A DNA stretch of 64,000 bases, from the NCBI GenBank assembly GCA_905250075.1, contig CAJNOP010000277.1, positions 110,504 through 174,503 of the forward strand. The letters run 5' to 3'. Both the position numbers and the translations under genes were made by a program. The notes below the pieces were generated by a model. The model saw only the letters and a list, made by a program, of their open reading frames with translations, was not told the DNA's origin and searched no databases. Of the stretch, positions 1-16,197 are shown in pieces. Numbering within the stretch: the first letter of the stretch is position 1; the number at the start of each line of letters is the position of its first letter. This stretch comes from Rotaria sp. Silwood1. Its lineage: Eukaryota; Rotifera; Eurotatoria; Philodinida; Philodinidae.

Positions 1-2
1 TT

Positions 3-497
3 GTCGCGAACTCGGGTGATAATACTGTGACTGTACTACTTGGAAACGGCGTAAACGACACTATCTGGCAGGGAAGCTTTCCAACTGGCACAAATCCACA
101 ATCAGTTGCTGTCGGTGATTTTAATCTTGATGGAAACCCAGATGTCGTTGTCGCGAACTCGGGTGATAATACTGTGACTGTACTATTTGGAGACGGCGTA
201 AACAACATTATCGGACAAGCGAGCTTTCTAACCGGCACAAATCCGAGATCAGTTGCTATCGGCGATATTAACTTTGACGGCAAGCCGGATGTCGTCGTTG
301 CGAACTTGGGTGATAACACTGTGACCGTATTACTTGGAGACGGTCAAGGTAATGTTATTTCATATCAGACGTTTCCAGCTGGTGGCAGTCCAAGCTCGAT
401 CGCTGTGTACGACTTAAACGGTGATAGTAGACTGGATCTTGTGGTAACCAATTATAATCAAAGCACTATTAGTATTTTGTTCAACACGTGCCAATAA
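3..497 (+). CDS. FG-GAP/VCBS repeat protein, 3' end only
   Basis: The reading frame is open from the left edge to TAA at 495-497, so the start lies outside the window. About 164 codons are visible. They form roughly three and a half repeats of about 47 residues, each containing a motif such as SVAVGDFNLDGNPDVVVANS and ending NTVTVLLGDG. The D-x-N-x-D-G-x-x-D loop matches the calcium-binding loop of FG-GAP/VCBS repeats, which build beta-propeller blades in integrin alpha chains and in many bacterial surface proteins. The last repeat is more diverged, and the protein ends in NTCQ. No transmembrane segment follows, so this end looks extracellular or secreted. Neighbouring repeats are very alike at DNA level, suggesting recent duplication. 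Such genes are abundant in bdelloids and often considered bacterial in origin; that origin is inference here. The biological role is unknown. Confidence 0.8.
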   Translation, partial: VANSGDNTVTVLLGNGVNDTIWQGSFPTGTNPQSVAVGDFNLDGNPDVVVANSGDNTVTVLFGDGVNNIIGQASFLTGTNPRSVAIGDINFDGKPDVVVANLGDNTVTVLLGDGQGNVISYQTFPAGGSPSSIAVYDLNGDSRLDLVVTNYNQSTISILFNTCQ

Positions 498-1170
498 GAT
501 ACAATATGAATGAAATTTTTGTTTTTTTTTTCTAATTTTTCTTATCCTCCATACTGGTTTGCTCTCGTTACAATGTACTTTCAAATGGTATGATCTGTTC
601 TCGTTCAGTCATTCATGATACTGTTGATAGCTGCTTGCCGGTTATTAGCTGATAGGCCTTTGTTGTTGTCATGTGTTCGATGAAAATATTTATTTTACTC
701 ATGCAAGTCAATCATAGCCCCTGAATCAAAAATAAAAGAAGCTGCTACCGCAGCCCTTTTGAGGCTGAAGGGTGTGGGTGTGAGAGGGTGTTCTTTATTC
801 ACTATACACTCAAACTCAACCATCCACATCCACACCCACCCACACTCACACCCACACTCCACACCGACACCCACCCACACACTAACACCCACATCCACAC
901 ACTCCAGTCAGACAAGAGTTGAAAAAACAGCGTGAGGGTGTGGGTGAGGATGTGGGTGTGGATGTGGGTGTGGGTAGTGTAGGCGTGTGGGTGTGAGGTG
1001 TGGATGTATGGGTGGGTGTGGGGGTGTGGGTGTGGATGTGGGTGTGGGGGTGGGGGTGTGTGTGGGGGTGGGGGTGGGTGTGGGTGAGTGAAGGGAAGAT
1101 CCACATCCACACCCCACTCAGACCCACACCCACACCCACACCCTTATTTCATTCTTTCGAAAATAACTTA
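498..1170. other. Intergenic interval between FG-GAP gene and channel pseudogene
   Basis: Apart from the telomere-like array at 770-1142, this interval holds AT-rich non-coding sequence. No exon for channel domains III or IV can be read on the minus strand, although the pseudogene ends with a good splice donor at 1170-1171. Confidence 0.6.
770..1142. repeat. Telomere-like TGTGGG/CCCACA array with alternating arms
   Basis: Four blocks alternate in strand: G-rich 770-790, C-rich about 820-902, G-rich about 929-1090, C-rich about 1101-1142. The units are variants of the hexamer TGTGGG (TGTGGA, TGAGGG, GGGGTG). Spacers are about 29 nt (starting TTCTTTATTCACTATA), about 26 nt and 10 nt. Long uninterrupted coding frames here (His-Thr-Pro or Val-Trp repeats) are by-products of the 6-bp period. 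The block can fold into hairpins and the G-rich strand can form G-quadruplexes. The right end lies about 30 bp from the last recognisable splice donor of the NALCN-type pseudogene. Confidence 0.85.
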
Positions 1171-1321
1171 CCGAATTAGTTAATAAATGAAAAAAAATAA
1201 AGAAAAGTGCTGTGAGACATAAAAAGAATACTCCAAATTCATAAACTTCGTCCATTGCTGAATACATCACTTCTGTCCAACCATCATTCATAGCAATACG
1301 AAACATAGACATAAATGCCTA

Positions 1322-1579
<258 letters not shown>

Positions 1580-2417
1580 TTACTTTATGAAGAAAACCTT
1601 CAAGTAAAGGAATTGATTTAAGTAGACGAGCGACACGTAGAACTTGAAAATATGTAAAACCACTTCGATAGAATGATGGAAAACAATGAAGAGTTGTTCC
1701 TACAGCAAGCATAAATTCAAATTTCAATGTTGATCTTCGAATATAATTTCTAAAGCCCATTGAAACGATTTTAAAAAGTACTTCCAAATCAAAAAATATC
1801 GTAAATAATGTCTAAAACCAATGTTATTGAAAATGAGTTTTTTTCTTATTTTTTTTAATAGGATATTTTACTTCTACCTCAATGTTACGATAAAATTCAC
1901 GATTTTTTTATCAATTATTTCACTATGTGTATCAGAGATGTGCACCGCGCCTAAAAAGCGAGACGGAGGCGGCGCGGAAAGGAGGCGGAAGTCCCAAAAT
2001 CGTGGTAGAGGCGATCACCGCCAGAGAGCTTTTTGGCGGAGGCGGCGCGGCCGCCTGTGCTTTCTTTTTCAACGAGGTGCGGAGCGACGTGGCCGCCCAT
2101 GCACTTTTTTGCAACGAGGCGCGGAGCGGCGCGGTCGCCGGGCGCCCGCCTGGCGGTCCACCTGATAAGAACTGGAGAAATCCATTATACCTATTTTTTC
2201 CAAACTTATTGCACTATAGTATTGCTCAACACATAAAGGAGGACTTATTAACATTCAAATATGAACGACAACATAAAAGTGAAGGGGGCCATGAAAGGAT
2301 GTACTGTTTAACAAGATTTAACTAGACATGTATGTATTGATATAGCATTATTTTTCGTGTAAATTTATTTTACACTTGAGTTGCACAAATTCAAGTTCAG
2401 AATAACTTTAAAAACTA

Positions 2418-2655
2418 TTGGGTTGGCGGAATGAAAATTGGACACTTGAATATTTTTTTTTAAATTTATTTATTTAATAAATAAATAATATTAGTCAATT
2501 ATATAATCGCCATCATTATCTACTACTGCTTGCCAACGCGTAGGCAAAGCATGAATGCCTTCAGCATAAAACTCCTTTGGCTTTTAGCTGAAAAAGTTGC
2601 TAAGATATTCTTGAATATCTTCTTCTAGTGTCTAATTTTCATTCCGCCAACCCAA
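2418..2655 (-). mobile_element. Mariner deletion derivative nested in the hAT element
   Basis: The 238-bp insert has near-perfect 28-bp inverted ends beginning TTGGGTTGGCGGAATGAAAA and is flanked by TA on both sides (2416-2417, 2656-2657), the mariner target. On the minus strand a transposase C-terminal remnant reads EDIQEYLSNFFS, a stop, then KPKEFYAEGIHALPTRWQAV. This matches the conserved C-terminal block of mariner transposases. The catalytic region is deleted and one stop interrupts the remnant, so it is inactive. Confidence 0.85.
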
Positions 2656-3261
2656 TATATTCTTCCGAATGAAACTCATCAAATTCAGATATAGGTCGAT
2701 TTAATATCGGAATAATTTTTAATGAACATTGCTTAGTATTCAATCTTTAGATTTAATCAATAAGTATGAAAGTGAGGTGGTAAAAGTTAAAGGTATCTCA
2801 AGCAAAATGATTATTAACGATTTAATCTGCTTCCGTTACTTTTCAATGTTTGATGCTTGTTTTTTGTTAAAGATTGGCGTTATTTATTATCAACTACAGT
2901 CGTGCAAAAGTTACAGACACAAGGTGAAGGAAAGATATAAGGGAGGCAAAAGAGACGGGTAAAATATTACCTAAATAGAATGATGCGCTTTGTTAGAGAA
3001 ACAAAAAACTGAAGCGAACAATATATCTAGTATGCGTGACTACCTAGCATAGATGTTAATTTACTTAGACACTATTAGTATTAGTAATTAAAAATAGTAT
3101 GTTATTTCATTATAAAATGATTATTAAGCTGACGTGCCTGGTTTTATTATTTATAACTAAACTCGAAAAAAAGATAGATCCCACTTAAAAACGCTAAACT
3201 GACTTGTTCTTTCGAGGTTGAAACTAAAAAAGAAACTCTAATACCTAATATGTTAAGGCGC

Positions 3262-3398
3262 GGCCGCCCGGCGGACATTTTACTCAGAGAGGCGGGTGCG
3301 GGGCGACCGCCGGCGGACATATTACCTAGAGAGGCGGACGCGGAGCGGCCTCCAAGCGGACATATTATCTGAAGCGGCGGGGGCGGAACGGACGTCCC
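3262..3398. repeat. GC-rich 42-43 bp tandem repeat, three copies
   Basis: Three copies of a unit containing GCGGACATATTACCTAGAG start near 3271, 3313 and 3356. They form the right subterminal region of the hAT-type element. Subterminal repeats commonly serve as transposase binding sites; that role is inferred. Confidence 0.6.
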
Positions 3399-4175
3399 TC
3401 AAAATTTTTTTCGGCGGTGCGGCCGCCCAAAAACCGCGCCATGTTTGACATTAGGGCGGGGCGGTCCGCGCGAGCGGTGCGGACCACCCTCCGCTCCGCC
3501 TCCGCCTCCGCGCGCGCGGTGCACATCTCTGATGTGTATGTTTAATAGTTGCTGTAAAGATTGTATTAGCAAGCACAACAAGCATGACAATTGTTGTAAA
3601 TACGGGAGTTTGTACAATTTTAAAAAAAATAGCTGGTGCTACACCTTTCTTATTATTTGCATCTATATTAACTAATTTTAATGTACTATTATCAGATTTT
3701 TGCAGTATCTATATGAAAATTAAGTTTAAATTTGTGTTTCAAAATAAGATTGTATCTACTTTTGTTGCTTCAATGTTTGATATTGCTCCTCTTGAACCTC
3801 ACATTTGTTGGAATTGAACACTAATTTCAGCGAATGTTTCAATAATAACGATAATAAATACATTCTAAAATAAAATATTCTTTTTTTTATAGAATTAAAA
3901 AAATTCGTCTTTTGAGAAATCTTCATAGTACATCCTATTTGTAGCTTATCAAAATGTTATATATTCATGTCAAATTATAGGAAAGAAAAAAATATAATTG
4001 AATAACATTTTTTATGACTGTACGCAAAATTGAATAATAAAATTAACGATAACTCTTGAAGCAACTCCTAAATAATTTTGTCGTATATTAAATCTAAAAA
4101 ACGTTATATTCTATGTTAATAGACAATAGTTTTAAATCTTTGTCGAGAAGCAACATTTTTTTATTCTCTAGACTA

Positions 4176-4325
<150 letters not shown>

Positions 4326-5310
4326 CTAGTTGTTAATCCATCAAAACCATTATAACTACGGAAATTTCGTTGAATTTCAATTTTTTTACAAGTAAAATTT
4401 TCTGGACAATGAAAACCATCTTTTGTTGACGAACAATATGTATCAGGTATCATTAGATCTGGCTGTGTCACGTTACTTAAACAAAGAAACGGAAAAAGAA
4501 ATAGAAACAAGCAAAAAAATCTTGTTTTCTCATACTTTAAATCAGTACCATTTCTCACACAATGGAATGTAAGTGATCCAAAAAATTGTACACCCAATAT
4601 GGTATATAAACTCATAAAGAATAGAAAAAACACTGTTACATTATAAATTTTTGAATTAGAATTGTCTAAAATAATAAACGAATAAATTAAAAAAAACCAA
4701 AGTTTACATAATTAACAATTGTTTCTTTTTTCTTAACATACTGAAGAATAGATTTAATTTGACTTTTAGATAATTTAAATTTGAGAAATGTTTTGAGAAC
4801 TTGTATCAGAATAAATGGAGGTGGTGAACGAATTATTGTAAGATATGAATATTTGTTTATAATACCAATTATTTCGAACATCTAATAAACAAAAAGAAAA
4901 ATTAGAGATTATGAATAAAACAAAAAAAACTACAATTGAAAAATTTTACTTGTAAGATAATAGAAAAATAGATGTTTAAAACCATAATAGCGTCAAAATG
5001 ATTCGATAGATCATGTAAATAAAATGAATTATCAATTAATATTCCTCGAATTTTCATTTTTGCAACCGCTTCAATTGTTAATATAATTGCACAAATTATA
5101 TCAATGATGAATATTGTATATTGAAGAAATGGATGATATTCAAATTTTTTTGGTGTATTCATACATGTTGAAATAAAACTTAAGACTAGTAAGACGAAAT
5201 ATATATTTAGCTAATGGTTTATTTGGTCAGTCAAGATTACCACCCGTTGAATCTTCTTGGTTATAATCCATTAATGGAACAAAATTGTTACAGAAACTTT
5301 GCTTTCTCAT

Positions 5311-6982
5311 CAATGTTATTATAGATGATATGGCAGCGCCAACCGATGAAGCGACTGCTGCTGCCATTATATTTTCTTATATTATTTGTCTACAAGGAAA
5401 AGACAAAAAGAATAACCTCAACCAGTTGATGATTAGCAAGACATACAAAGCAAAGAGAAAGGCAGCAAAACGAATTGTATACAGTCGTACATGAGCAGAA
5501 GGATGGAATCATCCATAAAGACGTCTAGGTAAAAATCGGCTTCCTTCCTCTCCTCTTCCTGCATATTCAATATAAAAACACTTGCTTTTTAGTTAAGAAT
5601 AGTTTTATTAAATAAATCAATGAATGTAAAAAAGACAGACCACACATTTCATAAACAATTTGATTTTTAAATACATTCTATTTTAATCAGCAGAAAATAG
5701 TAAAACCAAAAAAATGAAGTTCAATACAAATAACAACACTCGAAAATTTAACAAAGTTCATATTACTGTTCGAGAAAGCAACTAGCTGCTATTGTATCAT
5801 GAACTTCAATTTTTTCAACAACACATTCATATTCACTTTGTTTTCTATTGAAAAAATGTTCCTCGAAACAAATTAATGATGGAAACCTCTCAAATACTCA
5901 ACTACTTTGAAGCCTAGACTATGTGTGTCATGTAGACCCTAATCAGTTGTGGATACCCTGAAAACAATTTCAGGCCGTTAGCTCATTACTGCTGAGATGC
6001 TCCATTGTACAGTAATTCTTCAAACAATGCTATGATCTCCCTCAGGAATACGACGAAATCTCATTTTCGAATTGAGTGTGGGGTGTGGGTGTGTGGACGT
6101 TTTATTCTTCATTCTGACACCCACCCAACCCACACCCACACCCACACCCTCCTCTTAAGTTATCGTACTAATTATAAAAAAATTCGTTTGTCATGAACTT
6201 TTAGATTATGATATATCTTGACATGTTGTACAAAATTGCCCAGGTGACCGTTGCTCGTTTTCTGATCAAAAGACGTAAAAAACTTGTTTGTTCTCAAAAG
6301 ATTGTATTTTGCTTGAATTTTGTATAAGTGTCGATATTAGGGACAAAAAATGGCTTGTTGTCGATATTAGGGACATTTGCTCTATAGATCACGGCTCGAT
6401 TATGGTTTATTAATAGCATAGATTTTTTAATAAAGAAATTGGAGATCAGTAGTCTACTTCAAATTTATGCACATCAATACTGACTAAAGTATACATTCTA
6501 CCTGTTACATACTGCTAGTGTCAGTGATGTACTTAAACTTATTTAGAATGAAAGAATGAAACTGATCATTTCATTCATTTCTATAAACTTTTTCATAGAA
6601 ATTTCATTAGTTTTCTCATGACGCTAGGTTCTTCACATTCATACTAGAAATAGAAAAGGAAGAGAGATGAAACCAATTTCAAATTTTTATTTCCAAATGG
6701 TTTTTCTTTACATGTCTAGAACTTATTATTGCATCCATTTGTATCCATACCTACAGTTATTTGTACATACAAACATCAACATTATGGTACTGAAAGATTT
6801 TCAATCAGACTGCCGAGGCAAGTGTCCGATTTCGTCTTTTCGTTTAATGGCCATCGAAAGGCATGAATTCTAAAGAAAAATTATAAATGAAATATTTCAG
6901 AATGTTTTAAATTTATTTCATTTACAACAGCAGAAATGAAACTGCGAATTAAGAATCATCATGATCGAACACGTTTAATGAG
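5311..6982. other. Intergenic region with repeat fragments
   Basis: No convincing gene. A fragment at about 5876-6002 resembles one arm of the palindromic element at 58783-59365 (shared pieces include ACCCTGAAAA and a GCTCATTACTGCTGAGAT-like segment). A telomere-like hairpin lies at 6075-6153. A pair of direct repeats of GTCGATATTAGGGACA lies at about 6331-6376. Confidence 0.5.
6075..6153. repeat. Telomere-like hairpin
   Basis: G-rich arm GTGTGGGGTGTGGGTGTGTG, spacer of about 22 nt containing TTTTATTCTTCATTCTGA, then a C-rich arm with three ACACCC units. It shares the order G-arm, pyrimidine-rich spacer, C-arm with the other hairpins. Confidence 0.8.
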
Positions 6983-8803
6983 TCACATGTTTCTACAACT
7001 CAGCTCAGACCTTATTAGGCGTATGTACTGATTCATTTTCCTTTTCCTAAAAAAAAAGCATACTCGAGCAGCATTGAGCAATTCCTTGGCAAGACACGCC
7101 GCCATTGGTTTTGCTGATTTGAATGCCTCATTGCAACAACCTAAAATAGGTATTCATCAAAATAAAGATATAACTAATACGTTGTTTGATTTGAAATTCG
7201 CAATAAAGTAATACATTGTATTATATCTTCCTAAGACACTAGATTGTGCTAGTTTTTAAATCCATGAGAAATCGAGTGATTTGCAGAATCCACAATACAG
7301 TTCTTATGTTCAATGATTCTTTTTCCTATTTCTTTAATATATGCTGCTTTTGAATTTTTTTGTCGCGTCCAGGGTTCCCGATTAGGGGGGGGCAGGGAGG
7401 GGCTTTCCCCTCCCAAAATTCTAGACTTTCTGCCAAAATTTTTGATAATACTTTCTGCGAAATTTTTAAAGATCAGTCCAGTAGAAAATTTCTGAATTTG
7501 CTGGAATAAAATCAAATTAGAGATGCTTTCTGCCAAATTTCGGCAGAAAGTCGATGTTCTTTCTGCCAAATTTCTCGCAGAAAGTCGATGTCCTTTCTAC
7601 CGAATTTCTGCAGAAAGTCGATGTCCTTTCTACTGAAGTTCTGCAGAAAGTCGATGTTCTTTCTGTGGAATTTCCGCAGAAAGTCGATGTTATTTCAGCC
7701 AAATTTCTCGCAGAAAGTTGATGTCCTTTCTACTGAATTTCTGCAGAAAGTCGATGTTCTTTCTGTGGAATTTCCGCAGAAATTCGATGTTATTTCTGCT
7801 AAATTTCTTGCAGAAAGTCGGACTTTCTGCAAAAAATTTGACAGGAAGAAAATCGACTTTCTGCAAGAAATTTAGCAGAAATAACACTGACTTTCTGCGA
7901 AAAAATTACGGACTTTCTGCCATATTTTTAGCCCCCCCCCACTCCCAAAAACAATCGGGAACCCTGGTCGCGTTCTACATCATTTCTGCAAACTTTTAAA
8001 ATCTGATCGAACTGTTAAATCTTGCCATAACTTTCCTAATTTGGTGACATGTTTCGAAAGAGTTGTTCAAGTTTTCATAGATGAAAATATCAAAATATCA
8101 GGAAAGTTGTGCGTTAATCTGTCATTTCCAATCAAGATTTTGTTAAATATTTTCGAACAATTCGTGTTTGAAAAACAACAGTTGAGTTATTTTAGACGTA
8201 CTCAAATGTTCCTTTTCCATGTTTACTCCTTCAAGATGATATTAATTACCTGTGCATAGTAAGTTGAGTGCTTGATTAATTCGATGCAATGGCGATACAT
8301 CAATATTCTCTCGTCGGTAAAGCCCGAAGCGATCGATAACAATAGAATTTCTACGGGGTCCGCTATTGACAATGGCATCGACAAGCACCTGAAGTGGATT
8401 CTGAATGATGAAATTATTGATAGAACCAACATCAGTTGTTTTATACTTTATGCTTACTTCGTTGGTTTGTGTGTGAATAATCTCGAAACTGTCACGTACG
8501 ATTCTCATAGCCATTAGTTTTTTGCCTTGATTGCGTCCGTGAAACATGAGTGAACATACTAGACGTTCGACTATTGGATAAAATGCTTTGTTGCAATGCT
8601 TAGTTCGATCATGACCAGCCGAATGAGGAAGGAAAATAGGTTGTTTGGTAATAAAGATATAATTCTAATAAGAAACTATCAAGTGCTATTAGAAACAAAC
8701 AAATTGAACATACTTTGAGTGACACATCTGAAATTTGAATTTCAGCTGCGCTCCATTTGCCAAATAGACGAATATTGGTTGTCATTGTTTGAGGATTAGA
8801 CAT
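6983..8803 (-). CDS. Divergent ribosomal protein S5 (uS7) copy
   Basis: Four exons (8803-8714, 8664-8458, 8400-8250, 7140-6983) join in frame to about 201 codons; animal RPS5 is about 204. Recognisable pieces are [78 protein letters not shown] and [10 protein letters not shown]. uS7 binds the 3' major domain of 18S rRNA in the small-subunit head and is normally almost invariant. Here many fixed positions differ (for instance in the segment after NSGPR), and the C-terminal tail after NAAR does not resemble the usual Lys-rich ending. No internal stop is seen. Introns 1 and 2 are about 50 bp. Intron 3 is 1109 bp and holds a hAT MITE with satellite. It may be a relaxed paralogue or a very young pseudogene; a normal copy presumably exists elsewhere. 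Confidence 0.7.
7370..7966. mobile_element. hAT-type MITE, 597 bp, carrying a satellite
   Basis: Ends are inverted copies of CAGGGTTCCCGATT (7370 onward, complement ending at 7966). The flanks are GTCGCGTC (7362-7369) and GTCGCGTT (7967-7974), an 8-bp duplication with one mismatch. Inside each end is a G-run or C-run (GGGGGGGG near 7385, CCCCCCCCCC near 7932). The middle is a 33-bp satellite. No coding capacity. It lies in intron 3 of the RPS5-like gene. Confidence 0.85.
7527..7920. repeat. 33-bp satellite with palindromic TTTCTGC/GCAGAAA boxes
   Basis: GCAGAAAGTCGATGT-type boxes recur near 7544, 7578, 7611, 7644, 7677, 7711, 7744, 7777 and 7811, a period of about 33 bp. A three-unit block (7644-7711) recurs at 7744-7811, giving a 100-bp higher-order unit. 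Towards 7830-7920 the boxes appear in the opposite orientation. Because 33 is a multiple of 3, all frames stay open for long stretches, which mimics coding sequence. Confidence 0.85.
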
Positions 8804-9343
8804 AACTAAGAAAAGAGTTCACAATAAATCAAAAGTCCTCTCTAAAATATTTTTAATTCATGTGCTCCTACTAAAACAAATTAGAAATTTCACTAGATAC
8901 TAATTACACAGAATTCTTTCAACTCTTGCACTTTTTCTACCAACCACAAAATGTTCTATCGTCTTGTTGCATGATTTTAGATAGATACAACACTTGAACA
9001 TGTAAACATGTTATCTATAGATATATAGATTATGGTAGTTAGTCGAATGTATTTCTTTCAACACTTTCGACATTCATTAAAGAAATTAAGTTCATGAAAT
9101 GAAACGAGGACCTAAGGTGTCAGTAGTTTGATTCAAAACCAGAATCACAAATTATAAAAACTTTAATATGTTACCTGTGAACAGTCCAAGTAGTAAATAA
9201 AAGTCAAGAATTACTTGCCATAATCAGGAGTATTGCGACATTTTACGTGTCATCATGGTAATAACAATTATTACGAAATCTTTTCCTTTTAGTATGCTGA
9301 TAATATTTACAGTAATTACGCCAGCACAACAAAAGATATACAG

Positions 9344-9497
9344 AGTGGGTGTGGGTGTGAGTGGGGTGTGGGGTGTGGGTGCGGATGGTGTGTGCACGAG
9401 TGTCGGTGTGGGTGGTATGAATGTGGTTGGTGTGGGTGTGAGTGTGAAATGGAATGAATTGAACTCTCATACGCACACCCACTCACCCACATCCCGA
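9344..9497. repeat. Telomere-like hairpin with long G-rich arm
   Basis: G-rich arm of about 105 bp (variants of GGTGTG, with GGTGCGGATGG and GGTATGAATGTGG interruptions), spacer of about 25 nt, then a short C-rich arm ACGCACACCCACTCACCCAC. On the minus strand the spacer reads TTCAATTCATTCCATTTCAC, like the spacer at 6075-6153, so this copy appears inverted relative to most others. Confidence 0.75.
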
Positions 9498-9578
9498 TTT
9501 TCATACCACGGAACTTAAAATCATTTGGTAAAACAGTACCAAACCTTCAAAGTTCGGTAGAACACCTATTTTTTTACA

Positions 9579-9634
9579 GTGTGGGTGGGTGAGGGTGATG
9601 CTCTTTTCTTCACCCACCCACCCATCCACCCTCA
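9579..9634. repeat. Telomere-like hairpin, compact
   Basis: G arm GTGTGGGTGGGTGAGGGTG, spacer ATGCTCTTTTCTT, C arm CACCCACCCACCCATCCACC. One of the clearest examples of two complementary arms around a pyrimidine-rich spacer. Confidence 0.8.
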
Positions 9635-11573
9635 TGTAGGCTTTATTGAATACGATGGTTGTATTGCCCATCTCAAAATGTATGCCTGGTGAAATTTTCA
9701 AAATTATAGCTCATACTCATGAGGACACATTGTGGTAACATCTTAGACAAGGACTTAGGGAAAATTCTTGAATAAATGAAAAATCGATAAAAACCTGTTT
9801 TTGGTGCTATCAGTAGGATCATCATATCGCAGCTAAAACTGATCGGTTAGGTTTAAAAATTTGAGTATGTGCCTAAAAAAATGTGCTCTACAAAATGGGA
9901 ATACTTTCATCAAAATCAAAAATTTCGATTAAACAAGGTCGATCGTGACTCTCGTGCAATGACTCCTAGGTTGATCGAGCTAACGCCTTTTTAGAGATGC
10001 TGGATACTATTTAGCAGAGGTAGCTTTTTGTGTGATTTAAAATGTAAGTGCTCTCAATTTTCTACAACTGTAACACAGTATAACGACAATCATATATCAA
10101 AGCTTGTTGTATACAAATGTGCAAAGTCTCGACTTTTCGGCTAGAATTACTCAGTGACCTCCTAGAACTTTAAATGAAACTTCTGACTAGAATCAAATTT
10201 GCATTCAACAAATGTTGAGCATGTTCGAGAATTTCTTGAATATTGTTGATCTTCTTCATTTTCGTTGTAATATATTTTATATGGCATGTAGCAATGGACG
10301 AGATAATTTCTGCGCTTATGGAGAACGTATGAAGAAATCAAGTTCTATCAGATGTGAATGAATATAAATACTTGATGTACACTCGAATACAGTTTCATTA
10401 ACTAGAAATTGAATGAAATGTTGGCGATAAAACTATGAATAAAAATAGAATTGTGAGATTGTCAGAAGAAGTTTGAATTTTTACTTATCTCCGCAGTTCA
10501 TAATTCTTAATCATTGACAGAAACATCTCAGTTCAGGATGTGGATATATGTGTGAGTGCACAGAATAGTCACAGTCACAGCCATATCCCGTCAAGAAAAT
10601 ACAAAACAATAAAATTTCGACAAAGAACTATTTCTTGTGATATGTGACGGTTGCATTAATACTCGTTTCAAAAAAGACACGTGAGTATTTTTTGATAACT
10701 TTTCATAGAAACGAAATAGGGAACTACTATTTTTACAGCTGGAAAGAGGAGATGAAGACACATCGAATCGTATATTACTAGCGTTCTAGTCAGATTTTTT
10801 AAGATTTCTAACCGACCTTTTTGGAAAGAAACCTACTTCATGAGTTTTTTATAGTGTATTTCAATTATCAGGTGTGTATTTAAACTGCTAATCATAGATC
10901 TATAAAACTCCGAAAATATTAGGTTACACACTGTTATCTCGAAAGGCAAATATCATACCACCATCTGCACAATAACATGTTCTTATCTACCTTTATTTTT
11001 TACTTTGAATTATCTTCGTTTACTAATAGAGAGTGGTCTCTAACTGTCTGTCAATCTTGAATGAGAGATAGAAAATACTGTTTTTTTTTTAGTTGAAATA
11101 ATCGCTTTAAATATACGGTACATAGGCGGTGAAGAACTAGTTTTGAGCTTCAAAGCATGGAATCACAAATAGTCGGCAGAATACATTGAATTTATGCGGC
11201 ACGATTTTTTTAGTTGAATCTAATAATAATCATCAGGTAAAGAGTAACGGTGTGGTCAGTACAGATGTATTTTTTTATTTCTCTCTCAGACAGCTAAAAA
11301 TCAAGCAGTTGTTTAGAGCCTATCTTAGAGTCTTAATCTAAATTATGGCCTTGCTGTATCTGAAAAACTTAGACACATGCACTTCAAAACTGTCTAACGT
11401 ACGATTTCGATCGTAGGTAGATATCTAATTTCGAAAAGATGGAATTTATATTGTTAAAGAAAAGTGAGCTTCTTACATTCAATTCCACAGTAGCTGACTT
11501 TCGTATGTCTATTCTTGTTACTCTCCTTCGTTCAATTCTAGATAGAAGTGTCCATTGAATGGCACATTTTTCC

Positions 11574-16197
<4,624 letters not shown>

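Larger units (their letters stand above)
1933..3531. mobile_element. Non-autonomous hAT-type element, 1599 bp
   Basis: Ends are an 18-bp inverted pair, CAGAGATGTGCACCGCGC at 1933-1950 and its complement at 3514-3531. They are flanked by a perfect 8-bp duplication ATGTGTAT (1925-1932 and 3532-3539). An 8-bp duplication with CAG..CTG ends is the hAT superfamily signature, and CAGAGA resembles hobo-type ends. Subterminal regions are strikingly GC-rich against the AT-rich host (about 1950-2160 and 3255-3520) and carry short repeats. No transposase frame is visible, so it must depend on a partner. It interrupts the domain II S1-S2 exon of the channel pseudogene. Confidence 0.85.
8804..11573. other. 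Intergenic region upstream of the glucosidase
   Basis: No gene recognised. Two telomere-like hairpins lie at 9344-9497 and 9579-9634. The remainder, about 9640-11570, is AT-rich sequence in which nothing supportable was seen apart from homopolymer runs. Confidence 0.5.

Noticed and set aside
802..1139. Open frames encoding His-Thr-Pro or Val-Trp-Val repeats
   Set aside because: They follow from the 6-bp period of the telomere-like array and appear in several frames and both strands.
7544..7830. CRISPR-like spacing of a repeated box
   Set aside because: Period is 33 bp with no unique spacers; it is a satellite inside a MITE in an animal gene.
7249..7999. Open frames of 60-106 residues across the RPS5 intron
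   Set aside because: The 33-bp satellite period keeps all frames open; overlapping frames on both strands translate to the same low-complexity pattern.
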